Of a DNA stretch of 64,000 nt, positions 34,025-45,795 are shown in pieces. The notes beneath the pieces were generated by a model. It was not told the DNA's origin. It was given only the letters and a program-made list of their open reading frames with translations, and searched no databases. Each line of letters begins with the position of its first letter. The stretch's first letter is position 1. Origin of the DNA: Datnioides undecimradiatus (Eukaryota; Chordata; Actinopteri; Lobotiformes; Datnioididae); assembly GCA_008933995.1 (NCBI GenBank), contig WARS01000071.1, forward strand, positions 7,217,018-7,281,017, read 5' to 3'. Both the position numbers and the translations under genes were made by a program.

Positions 34025-36973
34025 GCATGTTATCTTAAATATACTTGTTGACATTGATGTATTTAGCTGCAAAGGATAGAGAATTAGTCTCCAACTGTGC
34101 TTCTGTCTATTTAAGGTTATTGCTTTGGTTGGTACAGTTCCTAACTTTACTGTTTTGGTTCATTCTGGATTGCTATCAACCACAGTCATCAATAATGTTG
34201 TTACCAGTAGCAGCAGGCGGCTCCTTCTTCATTGGAGAAGGGTTTGATTACATAAGCTTGCATCCAGCGTAGCAGCTCAAGAGCTCCAGATACATAACTC
34301 AAAAGTTGAGTCTAACACAGAGCAAAAAGAAAAGTCCTTATTGGGCTAATACTGATTAGCGTGTGGTCAATAACACGACTTGGTTTTTGACTGTTTTATT
34401 TGAAATAATGTTTGTTCTTTATTAAAATGATATTATGTGCACATGGTAAAAAAAAGTATAAATATTACATTCTTTTGGCTTGTTAGTGCTGAAAAGTGAC
34501 TTCAGCCTGTGCTACAAACAGTTTGACTGTAATTCTTGTGATGCTTGTAGGAAAATATAAACAAATACTGTAGGCGAGAAACATATGTCACAGTATATTG
34601 TGTAAAGAATGGGGGAAATCTGATGTTTTATGTTAATCCTGCAGTTTTGCAATGCACAAATGTCTTCAGTGGTTAAAAAGTGATTTGGTTATTGACTGCA
34701 CTGACTGATAAGGATCCTAATTTTTATAAGGACAGGCCTAAAGCAAGAGCTTTGCAAGAGGAATTCAATTAGTTCAGTCCTTTTTGAAGGATTTGCTATT
34801 GTCGTCTGACATTAAGACCATACAACGCCACCCTTGGCCTTTCATGGGCTTAAAGTGAGATTTGATATTGAGGGGATTACAAACTGAAGAATAGCAAGAA
34901 GCCATTTTATTGCTCTAATACCAATAATCAAAGAAAAAGGAAATAGCTGTGTGCAGAAATCTCAACGTGCCATTGGTTTAAACTAATAATCTGACAGCTA
35001 TTGTTACTGCAGTTATTCTACACTTGGGCTTTGGCCATGTTTACAGCCCCCCTTGTACAGAATGTAGAGCACAGGCCAATTATTGCTCCCAGAAGCTGAA
35101 TATACCTTCGTTTGGTTATTAATTAATGTCTTTTATTGTCTGTTTTTTTTCTTATGTAGAGGAATCAAAACTGGAAACATGCATTTGCAAACACTGAAAC
35201 AAAATAAAATATAAATGGGGCTGTATGTATTCAGATTAACTATTAAACACTGCAGCTGATGATATATGGACCTTCAGCTGCATTTTGTTACAGAGCCTAT
35301 GCATTTATTACTGCGTTTGTATAAAAACTGCATGACTGCATCAGTTAACCCCTCCATTGTGCTCATGTTACAGATTACACCTTTATACATTTACACAACT
35401 GCATATATATATATCTGACTTTGCTTTTTAACACAAACATTTGAGCTTTAGACAGTTGGCAAAAATGTGTTTTGTGATTCAGTAACTGCAGAGTCTGGAT
35501 GCAGGGAATAATTCCTGACATCAGCACCACCAGATGATCACATCAAATAACATGCTGTGAGTCAGCTAGTTGGCCGGGCTAGCTAGTTAGAGGGGAGTGA
35601 TTCAGATTTACTTCTGAGGCAAACTTAAAATTCATGTATGTCCTGCAGTGATTTCTGCAGATGAGCAGATTTGCTGGAACCAGAGGATGATACATTAAGT
35701 GATAAGCGACTGGTTAAAAAAATAAGAGGGATTAATGTGTTATCTGTAATCTGTTAGTGGGTGCTGATAAGATAAAGGGGTTACTTTGTTAAGATGTTTT
35801 GACAGAAAATTAATGAAGGGGGAAGAAACAACATAAAAAATATATTTTTAGACTGTCACATTTAATCAAACAGAACTTAAATAGACTTTTGTGACTCTTA
35901 CTTTTAGAGTTATTTTTACAAGGTGACTTCAGTACTTTTTTAAAAAACACTCATTACAGGTTTTATTAATAGGGGAGGAAATAGAAGTTGTCCTTTTCTC
36001 TTGATTGTGTCACTGATGGTCTCGGTCAGCTGGGATCATACACCACTGGGATGAGAGCAGCCATATGTCATCAGGGGGTAAAAAATAATCATGTTCACTA
36101 TTAGCATACCAAACAGCAAGCGCATAAATAATGCAGAAGTTACAGTTTCTTTGTTCAAGGATACATCACTCAGAACCGGGGTTCAGCATTTTGGGTGCCA
36201 GCGTGCTGGAAACTCTTTGATAATGAAATGCTGAATGCAAATCCTGACCACATGTTGAGCCAGAGGGGAGGCCTTGATCTCAGAACAAAGCGGGCTCAGT
36301 CAATAAAAGAGGTGTCCCATGAATCAAACCCTGCCACAACCGACGCTGATGAGTTTCAGAGCATCGATTTCCTTGTGCATTTTTCTAAGGTGCTGCCTCT
36401 ACACCCTTAAGTATAATAAAAAAAATAAAAGACCCAGTTGACTTGACTCACTATACCCGTCCTTTTAGTCACTTTAGTCTCTACACCTGTCGTGTATTTC
36501 ATTCTTGCACAATTCCAAGAACAGTTTGTTGATGTGAGAAACGGAAAGAGAAAGCATGCTTCCCATTTCTATCCAGAAAGTGTTGATTGGTTGGATCGCA
36601 ACTGTCACTAGCAGGATTTATCAAGCTATCGCTAATTAAGGTGCATGAGATGGGTTAGTATATTGTCAGTTGTGCTTATGTTACTGATTATATCTTTAAA
36701 CAGCTACACATCAATATATATTTACCTTTTTAAAAAAAAAAGTACTATATATATTTAATGTGTATGAGTTGGTCAAGATCACCATCTCGGCCTGACTATA
36801 TATTACTTCATACACTACTGCTATATACTACTTCCAGCTGTACTCCCAGAACTATGCGTACGTAGCCTTGAAATCACCCTTGATGTTTACATATTGCATG
36901 AGTCATGCAAATAAATAGGCATGTGAAAACGTAAGATCAGACAGCATAATCCTGTGTGGCTGCTTAGCTTACT
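34025..36973. other. long AT-rich non-coding stretch
   Basis: No splice-flanked coding segment. The + strand frame at 36187-36409 (containing HESNPATTDADEFQSIDF) ends in TAA close to AATAAA hexamers but has no pyrimidine tract before its AG. A TATATATATAT run lies at 35404-35414. Confidence 0.4.
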
Positions 36974-36993
36974 TGTTTGTTTGTTTGTTTGTT
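36974..36993. repeat. (TTTG)n microsatellite
   Basis: Five tetranucleotide units followed by T. Confidence 0.9.
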
Positions 36994-37849
36994 TTTTTAT
37001 AAGTGCTAGTCTGCTTACTGTATCCAAGGTCAGAACTGTCTATTTTCTTGCTACTCATACCTGAAACAAACTTTCAGACAATATAAGGTCATTGCAATCA
37101 TTTAAATCAAGGCTTCAAACCCAAATCAAACCTTATGGTGGGCAAAGCTCAGCCCGCGCGTCCACTTTGGGCCTAAACCCACAATCCATTTCACTCAGTG
37201 GGGAAATACATGGTGGACATACAAGCTTGTTAGCTGATTGAACGTGCTGATGACTGCAGCCTAAATTAGAGCAGACAAACACACTCTTTAAAACGTTCCT
37301 CTGATTTTTGTTATTTTGTTTCATGGTCTTTAGAAGCCTCTCATAGACCACTTCAACATGTGGAGAAACCAGAAAGCTCGCCAGCTTTCTGCCAGCAGAG
37401 TTGGGTTTAGTTGATGTTCAAATCCAAGACTGATTGGCGCATTTCACCAACACGTTTATTTTCATTAGCACCAGGAATGGCAGCATCATTAAAATCAACA
37501 TGTGATGATAAAAGACAACAACAGAAATTAATCATTCAGACCAGCAACGACCTACTAACCATGCAGCAGCCACCATTAATGCAGCTGATATTTCCTTTGT
37601 GGTCTATGCCTGTTCAGCCCAGTCTGCTCTGCCTTTAAGGCTTCGGCTTGTGACAAATGAGCCTGTCCCGCCCTGTTTACCCTCAGGAGCAGCTAACACC
37701 GCTAATTTCAAAACCCAGACCTCCCTAATCTTTAAATACATTCTCAGTCAGGTGTTTACTTTTTCCATTTCTCCCAGGCTGCTGCGACCAGCAAGACAAG
37801 AAAGAGGGGAGCATTGCAGCGCATTGTTTATCAAAAACTGCATTAATTA
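36994..37849. other. non-coding stretch
   Basis: Nothing recognised. Confidence 0.45.
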
Positions 37850-38095
37850 AAGCCTCAAAGAGAGAAGGACGGAGGAGAGGAGAGAGTCCGAGTCAAACTG
37901 AAATTTGAGATGAGGCAGAGTGCGACAGACTCGGTGCCAGGATGGCAAGGACGTTAAAGAGAAGGAACAGACAGTAACAAGGGCAGAGACAAGAAGAGAC
38001 ACTTGAGAAAAAAAAAGAAAAAAATGAAAATGGAGCATTTGAGATAGAAAAGTGCCAGCAGAGAGTGAAAAATAAAAGTAGGTAAACAGAAATGT
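37850..38095 (+). repeat. purine-rich low-complexity stretch
   Basis: The + strand is dominated by A and G (GAGAGAAGGACGGAGGAGAG, later AGAAAAAAAAAGAAAAAAATG). Minus-strand open frames here are serine/leucine/phenylalanine-rich artefacts. Confidence 0.6.
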
Positions 38096-38366
38096 GTAGG
38101 AGTATCACAGACAAAACCGATTGTACAGGATGAATGAGAAAACATAAGTGATGAGGTGAGGCTGCTGCTCGACAGACCTGTCAAGCTTGATGTATGGGCC
38201 TCTTATCTACCAGGACCAAATGCATTATCAAAAACACTGAGACAACATGTCAACATGTCTTACTGTGAGCACATGAAGAACAAAACCGGTGGGTGTCAGA
38301 GTCTCAGAGTCCTGCCTGGAAAAACTCTCACTCCTGTGGTGTGCGTTACATGGAGCAGGTGGGAAT

Positions 38367-38385
38367 GGGGGGGGGGGGGGGGGGG
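38367..38385 (+). repeat. oligo-G tract (19 G)
   Basis: Nineteen uninterrupted G bases, the longest of three such tracts in the window. Confidence 0.9.
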
Positions 38386-39210
38386 TCTAAGAAACCATGA
38401 CGACAGAAATGTGATGTCGCAAAAGTTAGATTTTGTGGGAAATGGTGAAACCACACAGCAGGACCCTGGTGCGATCAAATCACAGCACAACAGAGCCAAA
38501 CATTGCCAGTTTATGTAATATTACATCAATGAACCTCAAAGTAAAGCTCTAATAATAACAAGTTTTATCTGCAGTTTCTCGTGCTGTGTGGGGGTTTTTG
38601 AAGCACGGCAATACATGAATAGACGAGTCGATGCTGTGAAGGCTAAAAACAGAGTATTGCTTTATCAGGTGACTTTGCAAAGGCAGTGCAGTTTCATCTT
38701 ATTGTCGTGCTGATTGAATGAAGGCCAGGAGTGATGACATAGCAGCGGGGAGTGAGAGGAGAGTTTATCCTCTGGCCTCGAGGAGGGACAAAGGAGAATG
38801 GCTTTCAGTGCGCAGATAAAGAATATATAAACATCTCTCTGCTCAGCTCTTTTCCACACTTATACAATCATCACTTCCTCCTATTCATTTCCAGAATAAA
38901 ACTCCCTTTACTTTAATGCTTTGAACACTGGAGTAAGGAAAAGGGAGAGCTTGAAAGCCCGTCAGGCTGAGTTTGAGGTCTCAATGAAGGGCTTGATGAA
39001 AGCAGCCAGTTTGTCTGTCTGTTTGACAGCAAACCACGGCAGAGCTGCGCAGTAAATAGTTAGCTGTGACGAGACGAAGATTGTGTACAGGCTTTATAAA
39101 CCTGGGTCACGTCACTGGAGATCTCTTAAGCTGCATGGCTGTTTACAATTATTAAGACTGAATTTTGACATATAAGTTTTGCTTATAGTATTTTTACACA
39201 GCTTGATTTT
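38386..39210. other. non-coding stretch
   Basis: Nothing recognised. Confidence 0.45.
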
Positions 39211-39664
39211 TGAAGAATAGTCCAACATTTCAGCTGACAGAAGACTGGTAACATGCCTACTGTCTGTGTAATAGACATGAAGCAACAGCCACCTGCCGGT
39301 TAGCTTAGCTTAGCATAAATAATGGAATCAGCTGGCCTGGCTCACTTGAAAAAACAGTTCTGATGTTTGTCTTTACCATGAGGTTGCTGGGAAAACAACA
39401 ATTTGTCCTTTTTATTCTTTGATTTTTAATGGATGAAACAAACAACATATTGTGTTAAAAATACGACCTTACAAATTATAAAAAGCTAATTTTGTTACCT
39501 TTGGACAGAGCCAGCCTGGCTGTTTCCCTTTTCCAGTCTATATGCTAAGCTAAGCTAACTGGCTACTGATTGTAATGTAAGCCAACAGACCAAAGGGTGA
39601 ACTCAATCTGCTCATCTAACTTTCCAGCCAATTCAAGAAGGTATATTTTTCAAAATGTCAAACA
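39211..39664. mobile_element. foldback (palindromic) non-autonomous element
   Basis: GTTAGCTTAGCTTAGCATA at 39299-39317 is perfectly complementary to TATGCTAAGCTAAGCTAAC at 39541-39559. The arms extend outward with decay to GAATAGTCCAACATTT on the left (near 39214) and CAAAATGTC on the right. The loop contains a second imperfect match, with CAGCTGGCCTGGCT on the left against AGCCAGCCTGGCTG on the right. It has no ORF. The architecture fits a MITE-like or foldback element. I remember the sequence as a very common percomorph repeat. A half copy is at 6496-6648. Confidence 0.65.
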
Positions 39665-40822
39665 CTGATGTTTAAGTAAATTCAACGCAGTCTTAAGTCC
39701 TTGATTCTGTGATTAAAACATGAGCTCGGTCACATTATCAGGTATCAGGTCTGCAGCTCTGGCTTCACCGCTTTGTCAGAAGCATCACATTTGATTTGCA
39801 ACATGAGCCACATGGTTATCATATATCTTCACGAAGGCAGGACAGTGACTTTGCAGTTTGCCTGGCAGTTTTTTGAGAGCAGTAGACAGTCCCAAGGATT
39901 AGGTAGACAGACGGTCTCTTTATACTGGTTTACTGTCCTGAGGGCCAGTTTACAGATTTCTATAGCTTCAATAATCCACCAGTGGTGCTTGCTACTTTAT
40001 GGCAAGACACTTGTGTGGTCCCCTACAAAACTGTGATGTGGTTTGCTCCCTTGCAATGATCTGATTGCTGACTTCAGGTTTTCCTGGCTGTTTGGTCTCT
40101 GTTTTCATGGTGTGTGCTCCAGAAGTCTGCTTTTCACACTGTTTTTATGTTGTCTTTTCCCAATTCCAAAAGCAGAAAAACATGTATTTAGTTTTTTTAT
40201 TGGGTCTCATTAATGATGTCACTTTGCTTCTCACTGTCAGTTTTGTCCTTGGATTGTACGGTACTTCACCACCTGTGATGTTTCTAAGAAAGGCGGCAGA
40301 GTTACAGCCAAAACTGTCAGAGTAAACAAACAAATATGCTAAGCTGTCAGTTTCGTACATCTGAGACGAGCTGAACATTTTCCAGCTAAGATTAGATTTT
40401 TAAAAATGCTGCAAAAATAGAAAAAAATACACAGTGGAGTTACATCTACAATGTTAGCCATACTTCAAAATCACAGGTCAGGTGTTTTGTTTGGCACTTT
40501 ACACTTATTTAGCAGTAGAAAGTTGAAAGCTGGCCAGGAACAGTTAGGCAAAAGGACCCCCCTCAGATCAGCTGATTTTACCTGTTTACTTGTTATTTAT
40601 CAGTATTTCAACTACACTCCACAAACTATAAAGTATATTTTGAAGCAGCTTCACGTAAGGAACAGTCTTCTCCCTCTTACATGCATTTAAATCATTTTTT
40701 ACAGCCCTCCCAGCCGTCACCATTCATCCCAGGTCTCATGTTTGCATTTGTTAGCTGTGATAATGATAATGGCCTCCTTTATGTTCCTCATACAACTGTG
40801 TAAAACATGTCTTGCTGTGCTG
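39665..40822. other. non-coding stretch
   Basis: Open frames on both strands without support. Confidence 0.4.
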
Positions 40823-40851
40823 CACAACACACACAGACACACACACACATC
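40823..40851. repeat. (CA)n microsatellite, imperfect
   Basis: CA units with a GA interruption. Confidence 0.85.
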
Positions 40852-40959
40852 TCCCTTGCTTGAATCATGACATTCAGCTTCTGACGCTCGCCCACATTTC
40901 AGTCATCCTTGGGAGGAGACAGAGCTGGCAGCCTTGCATCGGCCATCCAGGGACAATGC

Positions 40960-40961
40960 GG

Positions 40962-40992
<31 letters not shown>

Positions 40993-40993
40993 C
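40960..40993. repeat. (GCAG)n microsatellite
   Basis: Eight tetranucleotide units and a partial one. Confidence 0.95.
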
Positions 40994-42155
40994 TCTACTA
41001 CAGTAGTGGCATGGCAGGTTCAGCTGAAGGAGAGGCGCTGACACCCATACTAATGAGACTCTACGCAGCGCAGTGACCAAGTGTATGCAGTAGGATCAGG
41101 CGGAAACAATCACAGAGCTACCACAGAGCATATTGCCCGGTGGAAATCCTCCTCTATCCACCATTCAGGGAAAAAAAAGTTATTTGCTCTCTTCTCTTTC
41201 CATCTCCACCCTCTCAACTTTTAAAACATTTTGACAAATTGGCTTCACACCAACCATTCAGCAACAACACAGCTCCGCCACCGACCAAGCATCAATCTTG
41301 TTACCGCAGGAACAGCAACCACTGTTGGTCAGTTAGTTCAAGAATATCCTGCAGGCCGATCACTGACTGTCTACTCAAGTATTCGATTACAAATTATTAA
41401 AATCCACTACCTGAGTATTCTTGTCTCCTTGATAGTTAACAAACTGCTTTTAAGGGTCACAAGATCTATTCATCTATTCATTAAAATTATACTCTGGAGG
41501 CTCTACAAAATCCCTAAGCAGCAAGACAGAAAGACATAAACACCAGCTTTCATTCAGCATTATCAGTATTAAAGGGAACCACAATTCTATATTCTGTCAA
41601 AAACAATAGTTTGTCAGTGAGATTACGGTGTATGCAAAATCCAACGTTTTTCTGCTGTATTGGCAAGAAGTCTGCACACTTAAGCGGTACTCGAGAAGAT
41701 TCACTTAGTAAAGCTTCAACATTTTGATCCGATCTTTATCATGCATCATCATCAACCTTTATTTAAACTGGCTATGTAGACAGGTTTTTTTTTTAGCTTT
41801 AGCTAATCATTATGTTGTTGAGAAAACCATCAGTGTTTAGATCAGCTCCCTGTAAATTTTGTTTTTGTTGCACAATTCAGATACAACTTAGTTGCCACCC
41901 TCCAGCCCAACACCAACCCCTGCTAAAGTTACTTGTTTACATGAAGCAACACTCAAACTATGGTCATACTCTATACAAAATTATTAGTTTCACTTTACCC
42001 CTTTACTGAACTTGCTTCTTTCATCTCTTTTATTCTTTCTCTCTTTTAAGTTGTGTTGATTGTTTTTTACATGGAAGTATGGAAAGTTTTCCAGTCTTTT
42101 CGAGATCAGTTCTGCCACGAAGCAGCTAAAGACACTCAGGTTGAAAATGGACATG
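40994..42155. other. non-coding stretch
   Basis: Nothing recognised. Confidence 0.45.
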
Positions 42156-42425
42156 TCAATGCAACATGGATGTGATGTATGATGATGATTTTCCAACCAA
42201 AGAAGTATAGATATACTCATACAGACACCAACGCTTATTGTGTCTCTCGGTCTGCAAAGGCCAACCGACCCCATCATCGAAAAGACAGTGGTGAGAATTG
42301 TAGCTATCAGCAGTAATGAACCGCAGGGCTGAGAGGTAAACAGTCTCAAGTGTGGAGGCAGCATCGTGTCTGTAAAAGGCATCTTCATCATCCAGACCAC
42401 ATAGGACTTTGTATACTAAATGCAA
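42156..42425 (-). mobile_element. LINE remnant: C-terminal region of a non-LTR retrotransposon ORF2
   Basis: The minus-strand frame reads AASTLETVYLSALRFIT, then ADSYNSHHCLF, then VGWPLQTERHNKRW, then LVGKSSSYITSML. Fish LINE ORF2 proteins end with the same order of blocks (VYHxALRFITxxxxxTHHC, VGWPSLxxRR, ALLGKLPPYLTSLL). The frame is open here, but the upstream RT core is not seen and several consensus residues are changed, so it is a dead 5'-truncated copy. The clade is not assigned. Confidence 0.7.
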
Positions 42426-42665
42426 AGGAAAGGATCTTTGCGCCGGCCTTTGAATCGCACTTATATACAACAGAACTACGCATCCGAATCTATTTGACTA
42501 TTTTTTCAGTTAGTATATCACAGTTAATCGATTGCTATTTTGTGTTTTGACCTTAAACTGTTGTAGTGCATACACTGTATTTACATTGTATTATGTAAAG
42601 TGCTGTAAACATTTCAGACGAATAATGAAAACGTGCTGAACTCCTCTGACAAATAACATAGCTCC
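42426..42665. other. flank between LINE remnant and repeat
   Basis: AT-rich. No signal. Confidence 0.4.
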
Positions 42666-42935
42666 TCCCTTTTGAGGCATTTCCTGGTTTGGTCTGAGCA
42701 CCAAAAACAACTTGGTTGGGTTTAAGAAAAGATGTTACTGCATTATATCTAATTGTGTTAGGGAAGAACTGTTGTCATTGTTTCATAAAAAACAACAATG
42801 GCTGGTTGAAAATGGAAAATAAACAGCAGTCTGTGTGGACTTTACCAGGATCACCTGACTTCCTTGTTTGCTCCACATTATCTAATATAAACATCCTGCA
42901 TGTTGTTTTGGGCACCTGGGGCTGAAACGACTGAT
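42666..42935 (+). repeat. possible dispersed teleost repeat (GGTTGGGTTTAAGAAAAGATG core)
   Basis: AACTTGGTTGGGTTTAAGAAAAGATG at 42710-42735 resembles the GGTTAGGTTTAGGAAAAGATC core of a repeat I remember from many percomorph genomes. There is only one copy here, so the window does not confirm it. Confidence 0.3.
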
Positions 42936-45046
42936 ACTGTCGTTCTCGGTGGGAGGGACAATCTCAAACTGATGGTGAGCCAAATCAGGCAACGTCTATA
43001 TATGGATTGTCTTTGTCACAGTTCAGTTAATCTGACGTTGAAATGTTGAAGCTGCGCTTAATAAAGCTTTTTGGAGCATCGATATGCAGTGACTATCTAA
43101 TAAAACAACGTAAAGCTGTATTTTATTATGTTTTTTTTCCTCTTGATGCCAATGTGTAACCTGATTGTCAAATACAACCAATCAAAACTGTACTGTACTT
43201 AAAGGACTTCTCAGCTTGCATGACAAAGAATAAATGCAACAACAGAACATGATGGTATTTACTTTACGTATATGCTTCTGCGTGATATACAAATTAAAAC
43301 AGAGGAGAGGAGGATTAGATGGAGAGATAAAGAGATAGAGGAAAAGTGCAAACAGTGACCTTTGGGAGCCCTTGCAATTCTCCAGATGAAATTCATTACA
43401 ACCACCAACAGATTAATAAAGAGTGAGATTGCCTTGTGATGACGGACAGATGCTCTCCATGCAGGTGGCGAATCTGAGACTGACATCAGTTCTGTCATTA
43501 GTCAGCTCCTGATGCTCGACTCTGCCTATTTCCCTTTCAATACCTATTGTATTGTGTATTGTTCAAGAGGAAGGCAGCTCCTTTATCAAGGACCTGCAGG
43601 CATGCTTCCAGACAGGATTCCTTTGGGAAAGGCTGGAATCTCCGAGTCATCCAGGATTTGCCCTCAAGCGTCCTGCGAGGCACAGGAGCATCTTGCTGCC
43701 CCATTACCTGCCAGTCTTCAGGAACAGCTGCCTCCCTCCTGCTGTGAATTATGCAACAGTGGTGTTTACAATGAAGGCGCACTGCCTGTAGAAACACAAA
43801 CAAGGACATATAACCTCGGTAGGGCGAAAATGGAGGCTGAGCGAGAGTCTGTTCCTGCTGTCTTACAGTAAGCACGATAGGAATTTACAACAGACAGCTC
43901 AGGGTGACCTGCCCGTCGACTGATGCTCTACGCGGGAGGATGACAATGAGACTGGAGGTCAAGTCACGTTGAAGAAATCTTAGTAATACGGACAGCCTGC
44001 TGAGGAGACTGTGAGGTTTAGGTACACACAAACACAAGCAGGCAGAGGAATTGCAGGAGTCAGTTCTCAGCCAGTGTTGCTAATCCTGCCGCAGTGACAG
44101 AGCAACACAAGTTTCCCTATTACATCACACATCTTCTCCCTAAATCCAGTGAAAACACACAGCACTGATGCCCATTAGCCCATGCTAATGAAGCAGGAAC
44201 AAATCGATCCATTAAGTACTGTGGATGGTTACTGGATAATATTTTGTTTGCCTGTGCTTTCATCTTCTAAATATTTATTTTGCACCGTGCACCATAGGAC
44301 GAGACAGTCATGACATAATGAATGAATGGCGCTAATGTGACGAGATCTCACTAACCTCATGTCAGCAATTATTCATGCCACTTTGAGTGCTATTTAAACA
44401 CAAGCCTGACTTTGTGCCACGAGTGTGAATGCACCTGAATGCAATGTTAATAATATATATGCAGAATACTGAAGCATTGAAAACAGAAGCACATGTGCTA
44501 ATGTCGTTGTAAAATTTAAGAGTGTGAAGATGTGACCACATTGTCATGCAAATCTCTTGCAATGCTAATCGCTAAGATGAACTGCAGCACTAGATAGAGT
44601 ATCAACTTAGTCTGGAAGGATTTATACCACAGGGATTAACAAAAGAAAAAACACAATGTTTATCAAATTGAGACCCCTTAGGCTGAAAGACTGTACAATT
44701 AAGTAAACACAGTTCTCTGCATGTACACTGTAGGCAACATATTCATATAGTATTGGCAAAGGTATAAATGGAGGACAGTACTTTAATAGTATCCAGGCTG
44801 ATAGACTGGGTGCATTGAGGACTAAAACTCTAATAAGGAACAAATATAGTAGCACACCTTGTGTCATGTGGTAAACTGTTCTATTTAGTGTCAAGGTTAT
44901 GGTGAGGGTGAGTGATCATGAGAGTGTTTGTGTTTAGCAGTCCTGGGGGACATGTTGCATCTATCTGTGAAAAGGGAGACAGGCTTCAAATTGCCTCACC
45001 GCTGAGGATGACACAGTGCACTATCACTCCTTCCAGCTACAGTCAA

Positions 45047-45049
<3 letters not shown>
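42936..45049. other. non-coding stretch; multi-frame open segment at 43512-43870
   Basis: At 43512-43870 all three + frames and one minus frame are open for 60 to 119 codons. That reflects GC-richer composition with few stops rather than a clear gene. The part near 44160-44400 is AT-rich and regulatory-looking. No gene is supported. Confidence 0.35.

Positions 45050-45084
<35 letters not shown>
45050..45084. repeat. (GT)n microsatellite
   Basis: About 17 GT units. Confidence 0.95.
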
Positions 45085-45086
<2 letters not shown>

Positions 45087-45569
45087 AAGAGGGGATGCGG
45101 GTGTGTAATGTCACAAGGTTGAATGTTGTTCTTGACTCTTTGTGGCCCTGACAGTGAAGGGGCTGTGTGGGTGCGCTTGAGAGTCTCTCCTGACCAAACA
45201 TGGTTGCGAGTTAGTAAAGTAGTAAACAAGACACGGGGGCAGCAAGACATGCAGAAACCGACTACGCAAACACATTAAAACTAGATATCATCCAAACATC
45301 AGGCATGAAAGATGGATTTATGTTCCTGAAAAGTGCACGATACACAATTAAAGCTATGTAAATATGTTATAAGAAAGGTGTAGAGTCACTACATCAGCAC
45401 AATACACAAACAAACCATTATACATTCCTGTTAACTGAAGTGGCTACAAAAGGACTAGGCGTATGTGAAAGGTGATGGACTCCACCTGAAGATGGACGTC
45501 ACAGCTAATCCCCAAAAGTAAAGAGATACCATTTTGATTGCCCATGTCCATTAAATTACAACCTAACTC
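45085..45569. other. non-coding stretch
   Basis: Nothing recognised. Confidence 0.45.
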
Positions 45570-45795
45570 TGCAGCTCCCCTCAGCTCTGTGGAGATTTGA
45601 AGCGTCTTTCAGTTCATTGTTTTTTTGTTTTCCTGCCCACAACTTTTCGGTTCACAGCACCAAACAGCAGACTGACGGTGAGTAACTAGCAGGTGAACGT
45701 AGTGGAGCACTGAGCAGGTAAAAAGTCAGATATGTCCATCAGGAGTTGGAGGGGACCAAAAACAAAGGCAAAAGGAGAGTGAATTCTCCTGCTTC
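45570..45795 (+). repeat. dispersed repeat family A, plus orientation
   Basis: CTTTCAGTTCATTGTTTT, TTTTCCTGCCCACAACTTTT, CAGCACCAAACAGCAGAC, GTGGAGCACTGAGCAG and GAGTTGGAGGGGACCAAAAAC appear in this order. The first, second and last blocks recur at 55510-55775. Non-coding. Confidence 0.6.

Noticed and set aside
36187..36409. Possible terminal exon on + strand near AATAAA hexamers
   Set aside because: There is no pyrimidine tract before the candidate AG, and the codon bias is neutral.
43512..43870. Several overlapping open frames
   Set aside because: Four frames open at once points to base composition, not to a gene.
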